Assembly: GCA_001931905.2 (NCBI GenBank)
Contig: MSJI02000925.1
Location: forward strand, 47,716-111,715
Length of the DNA: 64,000 bases
Reading direction: 5' to 3'
Source: Cladosporium sp. IMV 00045
Lineage: Eukaryota; Ascomycota; Dothideomycetes; Cladosporiales; Cladosporiaceae
Shown: positions 42,666 to 53,197 of the stretch, piece by piece
Layout: every line of letters begins with the position of its first letter
Numbering within the stretch: position 1 is the stretch's first letter
Made by a program: the position numbers and the translations under genes
Notes under the pieces: model-generated
What the model was told of the DNA's origin: nothing
What the model saw: the letters and a program-made list of their open reading frames with translations, nothing else
Database searches by the model: none

Positions 42666-43852
42666 GCGACCAGAGACTGGGCGAAGTGGAAGGTGCCGTT
42701 GAATACGAACTCGGCTGCGAGGGCGCCGTGGTCGAGCGAGCCGGGCTTTTCGCGGAGCGTGATGGATGCGTCCTGCATGTAATCCTGGGCAAGCGCCCAT
42801 CCTTCGCTGAAGAGCCAGATGGGTGCCGTGAAGAGGAAGGCCAGGGCACTGGAATAGCACAGCAAGTTCAGCTTGTCTGGCTTACGGCGTCCAACGGGCG
42901 TGCCGTCTGCTTCGGCTTTGGCGGCTTCATTGAAGATCTTCTTGCTGACAATGTTCTGCGTGACGAACAGAACAGCCGAGCCGAAGGCGTTGAGCAGGCC
43001 GAAAAAGTTGGTGGTAGTGCTTGCAGCACATGCCATGATGACACCTAGTGTCAAAGGAATCAGCGATAGGTATGTCGGCATGCTGTATCGAATGTCGAAG
43101 AAAATTCGATAGGCAAAGACAGTCATGAGCGGGCTCAGGCCTTTAATGGTATGGACGAGCGAAACCGGGATCTTGGACATGGCATCCGAGTTCAGAATGT
43201 GTCCTCCAATTTGAAAAGCAGTCAGAGGTAAGGTCGCGATGATGATGTCCCTGCTAGGCTTGCGGATGCCATTTTTGAGAAATGGTGCAATTTCTCGAAG
43301 GGCGCGGTTTCGCTTGGCCAGCCATGATAAGAAGAGGCACCAAAACGACACCAAGATGAATTGCACAATTGTGAGGGTGACCGGTTTAGGCAGCGCCGTC
43401 AAGATGGCCTTGGAGGAGGCATTCGTCATGATTGAAGTCATGTACCAGACACCGCATAGGATGATCAGCTTCCAACTCACAGGAGCCTTGAGAGACTCTG
43501 CGATTTCATGCGCATTCTCACTAATGCTTGCTTTGCGCCCTCTCACGGTCTTTATGGCTTCACTCAAGCTCTTCTGTCTGCCATGCCTGGTCTTGCCGGT
43601 GGCTCCTCCATTCGACCATGAATTCCAGTTGTTCGCGTTTGAAGCCCTCCTTGCGGGCCATCGCTCGCTTGAGTGCAAGCCTTGCGGCAGTCCTTTCGGC
43701 AAAGGCTTCGGTGTACCATCTCTTGGAGGATCCTCGAATGTGTCCTCTACAAAGGCTTCATGTGATAGATCGGGGAATTTGAATGTGCCGTTCGGGTTTG
43801 GGCTCACGGATGACCTTCGACGGGCCTTGTCCGCTGTCGCATGGGGAACCAT
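42666..43852 (-). CDS. TPT/SLY41-like transporter (copy 2, 3' end lost in gap)
   Basis: Encodes residues 1-395 of the 561-residue transporter, from the ATG at 43852 to the gap. It differs from copy 1 at about two residues by eye (Asn to Ser and Val to Ile in the NRDIIVATLPL segment). The last membrane segments and the hydrophilic tail are missing only because the sequence stops at the Ns. There is no internal stop. Confidence 0.88.
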
Positions 43853-44420
43853 GCTCGTACTGGAGTTTTGTTGGTGTTGATATGCCGTTCTTATCCGTCC
43901 ATGGCAATGCGCGTATCAATTAGCGCTATCCGGACTGTAAAGGCTCGAAGATGTGTCGTGTCCTCGGGTCCCGCCGTAGAGTGGTGGCTGTTGGTAGCAC
44001 GAGATGGGCACAATGTGTATCTATCTCGCGGCGCACATAGTCGACGGCAACGGATTGTGTCAGAAGTGTCGTGGAGTGTATGTGGATGATCGTCGATTGA
44101 CAGCACGAAAAGGGAGAAGAAGAAGGACGTAATTTATTAATTAATTGCACAATTCACAGCTGCTTTTGCGATTCAACGTTGCAATCGCGTCCCTCAGCCT
44201 CAAGCTTTCGGGCCCTTCCTGCCTCTCCCCCATCCATCTCTCTCTCTCTGACCTTTGCCTCATCTTCCTTACACGTGGGACGTCTAGCGTCATGGTCGGA
44301 GCGTCATCATCTACAGGGATGTCGATACGCCGCGTACATTCCTCCGATTCGTTACGATAATTCATTACTACAACCCACCACAGACGATTGATTCGTCGGC
44401 ACTTAGAACGACATGCAATA
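43853..44420. promoter_or_regulatory. divergent promoter, transporter/hydrolase (copy 2)
   Basis: 568 bp, highly similar to 32439-33001, with small indels: a few extra CT bases near 44240 and a changed AT-rich stretch near 44130. A 3-bp difference lies just before the hydrolase ATG. Confidence 0.5.
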
Positions 44421-47144
44421 ATGCAGCCATCCCAGCTTTACAGCCACGCGCTTCGGTACGCCCAGGCACTTCAAGCCTACCTTGGCTTGACCTCTCCTCA
44501 CACGTACATGTCCGACCGTCATGGAGTAGAGTTCCCGACATTCGCATTCTCCGAGCAATGGCATGTATTGGGTCCCTTTCAGATAGGCACCAGGGAAGCG
44601 ATATGGGGTGCCGACCCGCTAGAGTTCTATGGCGGGTTTCATGCTCTCGACCGTGACGACCACCTTCATTTTCCAGGCTCTCTGCCCTTCAACGCCACTG
44701 TCAACTGGTCTCATGTTACAGCCAAACTCGGTGACCCGGATGTCGCGTCCGCCAGCGCAGAGCTAAATGTGGACTTTCCTGATATTGACTGGCCCTTCCT
44801 ACAGCAGGTGTACGGCTGGGCAGCTCTGCAATGGCAAGCCTGGGCTCGTGGCGAGATCATCGTGCAGTCAGAGGATGTCGCCCTCCTGGCTCTGAATGCT
44901 GAGGGTATTCTCGAATACTGGGTTGACGATGAACATTACTTCGGCGGCGACTTTTATGCCTTCGATAGGGCACCTGCAGTCCTTCGCCTCGAGCCAGGCA
45001 CCCACCGGGTGGATGTTCGTTTGGTACGAGATGTGCGAGCCATGGGAGGCATTACCGACAACCCTGCGATTGACGTTCGATTGGAGTTGAAAAAGCTATA
45101 TGGAAATGTGCAGCAGGTTGGCAATGTCCTGATTTCAGATCGCGTTGAATCTGCACATGGAGTGCTCGCAGGTGACTTCGCCTCTGTCGTGCTTCTTAAC
45201 AACAAAGAAAAAGATATCTTCATTGAAAGTGTGCGACCGGAGCACTCGTCACGTAATATGTGTGAGGCGAGTCTTGTCCATGGCGCAATCAAGATCGTAC
45301 CAGGTCAAACCCGCCCTGTGGCCTTTCGAGTCGCCTGTATACCTAGCACACCAACCAAGGAGGTTGATATCGAATTCACTTATCTTTTATCATCCAAGGA
45401 GCTGGATGATAGCGTTATCAGGGTGACCGGCTTTCCATCTACCGTCCAGACCCAGCACCAGCCACAGAAATTCACCTATTTACATCCTGGGGGCATGGTG
45501 TCTTATGCTGTATTGCGTCCTCCATCAATCGCCGCCACAAAATCTTGCAATGCATCAGACAGCAAGCTGCCCGTCCTACTAGCCCTGCACGGCGCTGGAC
45601 TTGAAGCAGACAATGACATGGTTCGACACACACTTGACCCCTTGCCAGATCTTTGCGCATGGGTTCTATTTCCGACCGGAGTAACACCTTGGAGCGGTGA
45701 CGACTGGCACAACTGGGGCTTTGCAGATGTACAAGCCGCGGTAGACGCAATTCCCAGCTGGATTGAGCAAAATTCCTGGGCCGGTCCAGGTGTTGACACC
45801 AATCGATGGCTAGTCACTGGACACTCAAATGGTGGCCAAGGCGCTTGGTACGTTTTGACGCACCATCCGGACAAGGTCATGGCGGCTGCACCTCTCAGTG
45901 GCTACACGAGCATCTCAAACTATGTACCCTATCAGTTCTGGCGGCCGGCCGATCCAGCGAGGTCCGCCATCTTGCAGGCGAGTCTGAACAGCTACAGACA
46001 CGAACTTCTCTTGGAGAACGCGAAAGACATCCCGATTTTGCAGCAGCACGGAAGTGCAGACGATAACGTCCCAGCATATCACTCTCGCCTCATGCACCAA
46101 CTTCTCCCTCAGAGTGGTGCAGAGAGCACCTACGTCGAGATGGAAGGCAAGCCACATTATTGGGATGGAGTCATGACGACTCCTTCTCTGTCTCGGTTTT
46201 TCGAAACTATCCTTTCCCAAGAATCTAGGCTAGATGCAAACCTCACGATCGGCAATTTTACAGTCATCACCGCCAATCCTGGAGACACGGGTTCGAAGAA
46301 TGGTGTCAAGATTACTGGGTTGACGACTCCTGGTCGGCTTGGCCGGGTCGAAGTGACTTTTGATGAGCGACAATTGACTTGCATCTTGCTGACTAGCAAT
46401 GTTCGCGAGATTCAGCTGCCAGCAGGCGATCGTCAACTCAACAGCATAACCATCGACGACGAAGTGATTCGGTTGCGGTCTCCTCATGGGTCTTCCGACA
46501 TTACAGTAAGACGGGACCTTCATGGAGGCTGGAAACTAGTCAACAAAGATGGGAAAACGAATCAGTCGCACGCTCGACGCGGGCGCCAACTCGGTGCGAT
46601 GGATGCGATTTTGCGTACTGAAGGTGCATTTCAGATCATCGCACACGAGTCCGGAACGCACAAAAAGGCAGTAGCCCAAACCGCACTGCAGATCTCACGC
46701 AATCTGTGTCAATATTTCAACGCAGATACTGAAATCGTCTATGATCACGCGCAGGGAATCAACGAAACTGGAAATGTCATCAGCATCCGCCTCGCAGGAA
46801 ATGTCCTTCAGACCTCACACAACGATGCAATCAAGATCGAAGCCGATCGCATTAGGGTCAGAGATGCCTTCGGCGCCATCCATACCTATCGTTCCTGTGG
46901 AAAAGGCCTAGCTGCTGTGTTCTTGCGCCCTCTTCCAGATGAGAGGCTTGAACTGGAGATTTGGGGCGTGGACGAAGCGAGTTTGCGCATGGCTGCTCGC
47001 CTTGTTCCTACGTTGACGGGCACGGGTGTCCCTGATTTCGTTATTGCTGACTCTGACATGTTGTACAAAGGTGTTGATGGGACACTGGCGATGGGATTCT
47101 TTGGTGATGATTGGAATGTGAGCTCGAATGCGTTCTTCACATAA
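44421..47144 (+). CDS. alpha/beta hydrolase with large N-terminal domain, copy 2
   Basis: 907 aa, the same length as copy 1, from the ATG at 44421. The nucleophile motif TGHSNGGQG, the acid region GSADDNVPAYHS and GKPHYWDGVM are kept, so it should be catalytically competent. Differences from copy 1 are under 10% overall by eye. They are denser in the last third, for example residues ~650-665 and ~790-815 (AQGINETGNVISIRLAGNV against SGTNRTGNVVSNLLAEKV). It uses a TAA stop where copy 1 has TAG. Confidence 0.8.
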   Translation: MQPSQLYSHALRYAQALQAYLGLTSPHTYMSDRHGVEFPTFAFSEQWHVLGPFQIGTREAIWGADPLEFYGGFHALDRDDHLHFPGSLPFNATVNWSHVTAKLGDPDVASASAELNVDFPDIDWPFLQQVYGWAALQWQAWARGEIIVQSEDVALLALNAEGILEYWVDDEHYFGGDFYAFDRAPAVLRLEPGTHRVDVRLVRDVRAMGGITDNPAIDVRLELKKLYGNVQQVGNVLISDRVESAHGVLAGDFASVVLLNNKEKDIFIESVRPEHSSRNMCEASLVHGAIKIVPGQTRPVAFRVACIPSTPTKEVDIEFTYLLSSKELDDSVIRVTGFPSTVQTQHQPQKFTYLHPGGMVSYAVLRPPSIAATKSCNASDSKLPVLLALHGAGLEADNDMVRHTLDPLPDLCAWVLFPTGVTPWSGDDWHNWGFADVQAAVDAIPSWIEQNSWAGPGVDTNRWLVTGHSNGGQGAWYVLTHHPDKVMAAAPLSGYTSISNYVPYQFWRPADPARSAILQASLNSYRHELLLENAKDIPILQQHGSADDNVPAYHSRLMHQLLPQSGAESTYVEMEGKPHYWDGVMTTPSLSRFFETILSQESRLDANLTIGNFTVITANPGDTGSKNGVKITGLTTPGRLGRVEVTFDERQLTCILLTSNVREIQLPAGDRQLNSITIDDEVIRLRSPHGSSDITVRRDLHGGWKLVNKDGKTNQSHARRGRQLGAMDAILRTEGAFQIIAHESGTHKKAVAQTALQISRNLCQYFNADTEIVYDHAQGINETGNVISIRLAGNVLQTSHNDAIKIEADRIRVRDAFGAIHTYRSCGKGLAAVFLRPLPDERLELEIWGVDEASLRMAARLVPTLTGTGVPDFVIADSDMLYKGVDGTLAMGFFGDDWNVSSNAFFT

Positions 47145-47232
47145 ATCCTGCATTACATTAGAAGCGTGTTCGATCGTGACAACCCATTCATCCATGCAAT
47201 GCTTCCGCTACCAGCCCCATCAAACGATAGCA

Positions 47233-48270
47233 TCACCCATCCTGCCGATCCTCTTCGCAAAGCTCTCCCACTTTCTCATGCAAGACATACCCAGCCTGCA
47301 ACAGGCTCACATGAAACGCAACACCCGGCACGACAGAGCGCAGCAAAACATCCATGCGTTCTCTTTGAGCTTCCTGTGAACAATGCACTTCTACACCCTC
47401 CAAGGCCAACTCCGCCAGGCGCTCCAAATCCGCAGTCTCCGGGATGGCAGATAGCACGCACATGATCCGCACCCTTCCCTCGCGGAGAGGATGAGGGAAC
47501 ACAACGTAAGACGTGCTCAGACCGATCAAACCTTTTGGAAACTTAGTCGCCACCTCTTGCGATTCGCCGACGACATTGATGGACAGAATGAAAGTATCCT
47601 TCAGCGAACTGCCAGCAACAACTTCCGGTCGCCAAATAGCGCAGTCCTCAATCATAGGCGCCACGCGCTCTTTCAGCATAGGCTCCAGAATCTTCTCGAC
47701 GATGTACGCCGTCGGCATGCCCAGCCGCACGGTCGTCGCCTCATTGCTCAGACCGGGCGCCATGACCTCCCCATAGGCTTGCAGGTAGTCCTTCGATCCG
47801 GCATGCTCGAAGAATGCTCTCTCGTCGAGATAGAGCTCCGTGCATTCGATGACGACGGGGTCAAGCTGCGCGTGGTCCGGCAGGAGGTCATCAGGCTGGA
47901 GATCCAGCAGTGCAGGGTCGAGGTCTCTCCTGACGAGGTCGGCCACCACGGCTGGTCGGGGGACGCCGACTTGCAGTTTCTTCTGTGCTTTGGAGATTTG
48001 AGGGTGTTGGCTTGCTGTTAGGGGTTTCGGGCTGGCGGTTTCTGCTTCGAGGTGGGAGAGGCGGAAGGAGTATGTTGGCACACAGGGGGTGTCGCGGTGG
48101 GTTGCGGTGGCGCATTGGTTGAGTGCGGAAAGAACGGTTTGCGCGGACTCGATGCTTGGGGCTTCCCAGAACACGTGGAGCATGAAGGCTTGGTTGGCGT
48201 GGTATTTTGTCTTGCCTTTGGGCTCGTCAAGGAGCTGTTGTAGCGATTTCGGTTGGGTTTCGTTGGCCAT
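47233..48270 (-). CDS. unrecognised conserved-looking fungal protein
   Basis: 345 aa from the ATG at 48270 (MANETQPKSLQQLLDEPKGK). The frame extends upstream to 48465 only by a non-ATG start, so 48270 is chosen. Segments read HANQAFMLHVFWEAPSIESA, TPCVPTYSFRLSHLE, CTELYLDERAFFEHAGSKDY, VRLGMPTAYIVEKILEPMLK, and KFPKGLIGLSTSYVVFPHPL. The composition and alternating hydrophobic strands suggest a soluble alpha/beta protein, perhaps two ferredoxin-like (dimeric alpha/beta barrel) halves, but I cannot name the family. There is no signal peptide or membrane segment. It lies immediately beyond the duplication breakpoint and is convergent with hydrolase copy 2, with only 88 bp between the stops. Confidence 0.7.
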   Translation of the reverse strand: MANETQPKSLQQLLDEPKGKTKYHANQAFMLHVFWEAPSIESAQTVLSALNQCATATHRDTPCVPTYSFRLSHLEAETASPKPLTASQHPQISKAQKKLQVGVPRPAVVADLVRRDLDPALLDLQPDDLLPDHAQLDPVVIECTELYLDERAFFEHAGSKDYLQAYGEVMAPGLSNEATTVRLGMPTAYIVEKILEPMLKERVAPMIEDCAIWRPEVVAGSSLKDTFILSINVVGESQEVATKFPKGLIGLSTSYVVFPHPLREGRVRIMCVLSAIPETADLERLAELALEGVEVHCSQEAQRERMDVLLRSVVPGVAFHVSLLQAGYVLHEKVGELCEEDRQDG

Positions 48271-49083
48271 TTTTGGAAAGATCTGGCTTTTAGAGACTGG
48301 TAATCCTTTTCTTACGGCTACGCCGATTTTGCTGTATTGCGTTGTTCCTCTGTTGTACAAGTGAAGTGTTGAATTTATAGACGCCGTGATGGTGTGCCTG
48401 GCATTGGCGGGTGGAGAAGCTTCGTATGCTTTTGAGCGTTTGCCAGTACTTGTACCATTAGGCAACGAAATTAGGGATTTGAGAGAAAATTACATAGTAA
48501 TCCAAATTCCAGATATACTGCAGATATTTCAGTTCGGGTCGTTCTCAATGTTAGTTAAGAACCTCAAATTACATGGACTTTTGCCATTGCCATTGCTTCG
48601 ATGGTTTGCCAGAGACGTCTTGACACGAGACGAAGTATTGCCAGAAAGACTCCATTTGTAGAATCATCACGGATACATGTGCTCTGAGCGAGGCTAAGAG
48701 TGTCCATTTCTACCAAAAGGTGACGGCCATAGGCATATTACGGGATGCCCTAGAGAGGTCATTATGATTCTGTGTTTGAACGTAGAGCTTATTAGCGTCT
48801 GTTCTTAGACGGGAGGAAACGATCGACATCTCCAAGTACCATTGCACTGATACGATGCGGCTGCGTAGTTCTAGAGCGATTACAAAAGCACAATATATGC
48901 GGTGTCCGGGTAGACAGTACCTGTAGAGTTGAATCTCTATCGCCGAGGTGAAACGCCAGAGTCGCGTGGGAGGTGGGTGCAGCCAATCAAACGCGGAGAG
49001 CTTTCCGCATACAAGGGTTGTACATTCGGTTTCTCTTCTTTACCCAACACTGTACTTTCCTTCCTTAACACCTGATTTTCAAA
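48271..49083. promoter_or_regulatory. divergent intergenic region
   Basis: 813 bp between the divergent starts of the unrecognised gene and SWC5. A 91-codon plus-strand frame at 48386-48661 shows no recognisable protein and is left out. Confidence 0.5.
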
Positions 49084-50139
49084 ATGGCGGCGGATGATAA
49101 AGAACCTAATCCAGATCCTCAGGATGAGGAATACGATTCTAACGAAGACGAGGACTTCAACCCCGACGCCACGAATGCTGCCGACGAAGACGTATCGGCG
49201 TCTTCGGACTCTGACGAAGAAGGCGATGACACTGCCAAACCTAAGAAAGCGAAAAGCAAATCAACAAAGCGCAAGCTACCAGAACTCCCAGACGTAGAGC
49301 TCGACTCTGGCGATGAAGCGACTATCAAAGAGCGCAAGCGCAAAAGGAGAAAGGGCAAGGAGCAAGATGAAGAGAGTGGAGGCGAGGGCGGTTTAATCAA
49401 AACAAGGGCACAGCGGCTCGTGGAAAAGCAGGAGCGCAAAGAGCGCAAGAGAGCAGACAGAGGCGAAGTCACAATCGACGTGGACGACGTGTGGGCGCGC
49501 TTACACGCCGTGCCTGTTGGAAGACAAGACGATCTCGGCGCGCCATCGCAAGCAAACGGCGAGCAGGCAAATGGCGACACTGAGAAGGATTCTGCCGAGG
49601 TCATTGAGCCATCAGATCAACTCATCCGTATAAAACGCCGCATCGCTTTCGCCGGCGAAATCACAGAGGTGGAAGAAGAAGTGCTCAAGTCATCAGCCGC
49701 CGCGCAAGCATATCTGGCCGAACACCCTGAAGCAGACCCTACCAACGCTAAATCACGCGCGGCGGTGACTGGCCAGCAAGCAGCGGCTGAAGGCGACCTT
49801 CAGCGCCCACTCCGCCGTCCTTCGATCTTCGAGCCGAATCCGACGGCTACCGTGCGAGGCGTGAATGCCGACAAGCTGCGACCTCGTGCGCCAGGCAGGT
49901 TGGACGTCTTGATGGCAGAAAGGAGATTGGCGGAAGAGAAGAAGAAGAAGGCGGAGCGCATGAGTACGGTGCAGAAGAGCGCGGTGGACTGGAAGGGTTT
50001 CGTGGCGGACCAGGGCATTGGGGAGGAGCTGGACATTTACGGGAAGAGCAAGGGTGGATTCATGGCGAGGGAGCAATTTTTGGATCGCGTTGCCGGCGCG
50101 AATGAGGCGGCCAGACGGGCTGCGAGGTTGAAGGGATGA
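49084..50139 (+). CDS. SWC5: SWR1-complex subunit SWC5 (BCNT-C domain)
   Basis: 351 aa, single exon, ATG at 49084. The N-terminal ~60 residues are strongly acidic (Asp/Glu/Ser), followed by basic KRKRRK stretches. The C-terminal ~75 residues are the Bucentaur/BCNT-C domain: STVQKSAVDWKGFVADQGIG, ELDIYGKSKGGFMAREQFLD and then RV. SWC5 is needed for SWR1 to exchange H2A for H2A.Z in nucleosomes; the acidic N-terminus contacts histones in yeast. Length and arrangement are typical. Confidence 0.92.
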   Translation: MAADDKEPNPDPQDEEYDSNEDEDFNPDATNAADEDVSASSDSDEEGDDTAKPKKAKSKSTKRKLPELPDVELDSGDEATIKERKRKRRKGKEQDEESGGEGGLIKTRAQRLVEKQERKERKRADRGEVTIDVDDVWARLHAVPVGRQDDLGAPSQANGEQANGDTEKDSAEVIEPSDQLIRIKRRIAFAGEITEVEEEVLKSSAAAQAYLAEHPEADPTNAKSRAAVTGQQAAAEGDLQRPLRRPSIFEPNPTATVRGVNADKLRPRAPGRLDVLMAERRLAEEKKKKAERMSTVQKSAVDWKGFVADQGIGEELDIYGKSKGGFMAREQFLDRVAGANEAARRAARLKG

Positions 50140-50846
50140 TTTTGAAGGGAAGACATTGGGTTTATTGGCAGGGTGTTGGGATTGGTGTTTTTGTTTTAGT
50201 AAAGATACCCCTACAATGTGCATTTGATTTCAATATTTTCGATTTTCTAAGTAGTTAAAAGCGTTCATGAGCTGTCTGCTGTTGCCTGCCAGACTATCCT
50301 CAACTTCCGTAGGGCTGTAGAATGGGAATACTGCACGTGAAGAGGGATGCCTAGTGGTCGTCTAATCACATCACCTTGCATCACTTAGAGCGGGCGATTG
50401 TCAGGGATCGGCGACGCCCGCGGGCTTTCCGTGCTCACCCTGTTGGCTGCATCATTTCCCCCAAGATTTGAACGAGGAGGGAATTAAGTAGGAGGGGGGA
50501 CTTCATCAGTCAGATCACCTGCCACGTGTGCTGCCTCTCGTCAACTCAACCTTTTTGTGACATCGTCCAAACAACAATCCACTGCCGATTCAACAGCGAC
50601 ACCTCCCTCAACTCACAAGCCCCAACCGCGCTCCGCCGACCTCTTCAACCATCTCCGCCTACAGCCGGACCCTCCATCTCCAGACAAGACAAGCAATCAG
50701 AGACTTTGTCTTGTCAACAAGCTCTTGCGGCCGACCAGCAAACGATTGAACGTCTTTGGTTTCAAGCAAAAAAAGCCGTTCCTACCTGCGCCGCCGCGTT
50801 TTTCATAGAATCCTCACAGCACACTTCTTCGTTGCAGGCAGCAGCA
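50140..50846. other. intergenic: SWC5 3' region and PIS1 5' region
   Basis: 707 bp. An open frame runs in frame into PIS1 from 50526 but has no ATG before 50847, so it is treated as 5' UTR. The stretch 50560-50700 is C-rich and Ser/Pro-coding by chance. Confidence 0.5.
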
Positions 50847-51828
50847 ATGGCCGCAGACAGGAGGGCCAACGAAAGCAATGGCACACCCAAAGAGCCCGCC
50901 CGCAAGGCTGACGACCAGACGGATGAGAACATCTTCCTGTTCGTGCCGAACTTGATCGGTATGAACATCATCTCCCAGCAAGCGCGGAGTCTAGCTTACC
51001 TTTTCCTCCCAGGCTATCTTCGAATCGTCCTAGCCCTTTGCTCCCTATACTTCATGCCCCTCCACCCGCGCCGCTGCAGCTTCCTCTACTCCATCAGCTG
51101 CCTTCTCGATGCTCTCGACGGTATGGCGGCACGCAAGTTCCAGCAGTCAACGCGCTTCGGCGCTGTGCTGGACATGGTCACGGATCGCTGCGCTACCGCT
51201 TGCTTGCTCGTCTTCCTCTCCACCGCGAAGCCGGCATACTCGATGATCTTCCAGGGTCTGATCAGTCTGGATTTTGCCAGCCACTACATGCACATGTATG
51301 CTACACTGGTGATGGGTGGCCAGGGTGAGAGCCACAAGAACGTCTCCGCCGACAAGAGCCGCATCATGTACCTCTACTACACCAACAAGGTAAGCTTGCG
51401 AAACACAGACAGGATTGTCTCCGCGATCAGAAGCTGACGACCACCAACAGTGGGTTCTCTTCGTGTGCTGCGCGCTCAACGAGCTCTTCTTCATCGCCCT
51501 CTACCTTCTCTGCTTCTCCTCGCCGACCCTCACACCCGCCCTTCTGCCCCTCAACGACGCCTCAGAGCCGCTCTCTCTCGCGCCAGGTTCTCCCGCCCAG
51601 CCCAAGCCCTCGATGTTCTTCTCGTCTCCTTTCTCTGCCGCTGCCATGGAAATGGCTCGCGCCAACAAGATGGACAGCACCGTCCCATGGGTCCTGACCA
51701 TCATCAGCTTCCCCGTCATGGCTTTCAAGCAATACGTGAACTGCGTACAACTCTGGGAAGCCAGCAAATGGCTTGCTGAGGGCGACAGGAAGGACAGGAA
51801 GAAGGCCGGTTTTGACAAGAGGAGGTAA
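50847..51828 (+). CDS. PIS1: phosphatidylinositol synthase (CDP-diacylglycerol-inositol 3-phosphatidyltransferase)
   Basis: Exons 50847..50958, 51013..51389 and 51451..51828 (donors GTATGA and GTAAGC, CAG acceptors) give 288 aa. Splicing the first intron restores ENIFLFVPNLIGYLRIVLAL, the conserved N-terminus. The CDP-alcohol phosphotransferase signature D-x2-D-G-x2-A-R-x8-G-x3-D-x3-D is present as DALDGMAARKFQQSTRFGAV followed by LDMVTD. Several hydrophobic segments and a basic C-terminus (DRKDRKKAGFDKRR) complete an ER membrane enzyme that makes phosphatidylinositol from CDP-diacylglycerol and inositol. The protein has a longer loop (SEPLSLAPGSPAQPKPS region) than yeast Pis1. Confidence 0.94.
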
Positions 51829-53090
51829 ATGCATTTAGCACGAATCAGTGGACAATTACCCATCTGCAAAGCGGCGCGACGTGGCACTGGTGACTACAAG
51901 TCTTCAATGTCAAGAGGGGAGACCTCAATGTCGATCAAATGACCCGTCAAGTCTACCATCTTCTATTACTTGAGAATCCGGGCGCGTGCAGTGTCGGGAG
52001 CCGGCCTGAGCTTCCGCAGCTCGCAAAAGTGAGCAATCAGGAACCTTAATACACCCCGAGCGGCATCGATGTCGTTCTGTCGACCTTTACTGGTTTTCAC
52101 CCGCATATTGTTACGGACATAGAATGCCTGTCCCACGACTTTCCCGACCGCAACAAGTACCTAAGCCGGAGACCGGATGGATCAGCTACAGCATGTGTGA
52201 GCGCAGCACAAATGAGCAAACTTCGGAAGCAAAGCTCCTCCGCGTGTGCCATCTTATCACTTGGACAAGAGACCTCCAATGACTGTTTCGACTTCAGGAG
52301 TGCTGGATGGAGGAAATGGACCGTCGAAAAGAGCAGGCTTCTGAAATTGAAAAGCTGCACCCCAGCGTTTTCTCAAAGCATCGGATGTCTCTTGCGCTAT
52401 TGCAATTTCCCGAAGATTCGGCACATTTTCTTCGCAAGGAGTTCAGAGTCAAATGGTCGAAATAAATGGGCATGGGCTGCAGAGCAATCGGGAAAAGGCG
52501 AGAGTAATACTTAAAACTTCTGTTGTAATAATATTTTTGTGAATCAATCCTTATTACTTCTCAGAACAGAACCTTTTTGTACCTTCTTCACGTCTTGCCC
52601 CGTATGCAATAAAGGAGCATGGGTGGATTGCAGCTTAACAGCATCTCGATTATCGCGGCAAGGTTTCATCGAAGGTGTTTGGCAAGCGCCCTTGATGGCG
52701 TCTCAGCACTAGAAACGTAAAGAGAACAGATTTTGGAAGAAGCGCGTGTTTAAGAAGTGGAAGGAGAGCAACCACATGTATTCAAGAAAACGGTCTTCCA
52801 CGGCAGGAAAATGAGAAAACTTCAGACGACATTGCACGGGAAAGTCATTGCAAGCTCTCAAACCAACCAACCATGCCAGATTGCGTTCCATCTCGACCTG
52901 CTCTTGGATTGCCAGCGAAGCCGTGTCGATATCAAACCCATTTTTGCAGTGTAGGACACCTTGATGCTCGAGTCCAGCGTAGTGCTGTGGTGATGCGGTT
53001 ATACAGCACACAAAAAAAAGCTATATATATTAATAAATCTACGAGACACTCATCGAACAACGAACTATTCGAGCATAGCTCGAGCAACTA
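51829..53090. other. intergenic, no gene seen
   Basis: About 1.26 kb between PIS1 and the tRNA gene. Frames of 60-105 codons exist on both strands without recognisable protein. The last ~100 bp before the tRNA are AT-rich. Confidence 0.45.
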
Positions 53091-53197
53091 GCCCCCATAG
53101 TTTAACGGTTAGAACATAGGTCTCATATCGAATTGCGCATATGACACTTGCGTAGCAGTGGCTATCCTGAGATGAGAGTTCGATTCTCTCTGGAGGC
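53091..53197 (+). tRNA. tRNA-Met (CAT), intron-containing, elongator type
   Basis: Folded by hand. The acceptor stem GCCCCCA pairs with TGGAGGC (one C-A mismatch). The D stem GTTT/GAAC encloses AACGGTTA. The anticodon loop is CTCATA with CAT at 53124-53126. The T stem GAGAG/CTCTC encloses TTCGATT, and A follows as discriminator. Between the position after the anticodon-adjacent A and the 3' half of the anticodon stem there are 36 extra bases (about 53128-53163), as expected for a nuclear tRNA intron. The anticodon stem has one T-T mismatch, and no B-box irregularity is seen. The GTCTCATA loop is typical of elongator Met tRNAs. Confidence 0.85.

Larger units (their letters stand above)
42666..47144. 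repeat. duplicated block, copy 2 (transporter part + hydrolase)
   Basis: Partner of 31252..35725, same orientation. It begins at the N gap, so its true left end is unknown. The right end is sharp at the hydrolase stop codon. Confidence 0.9.
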
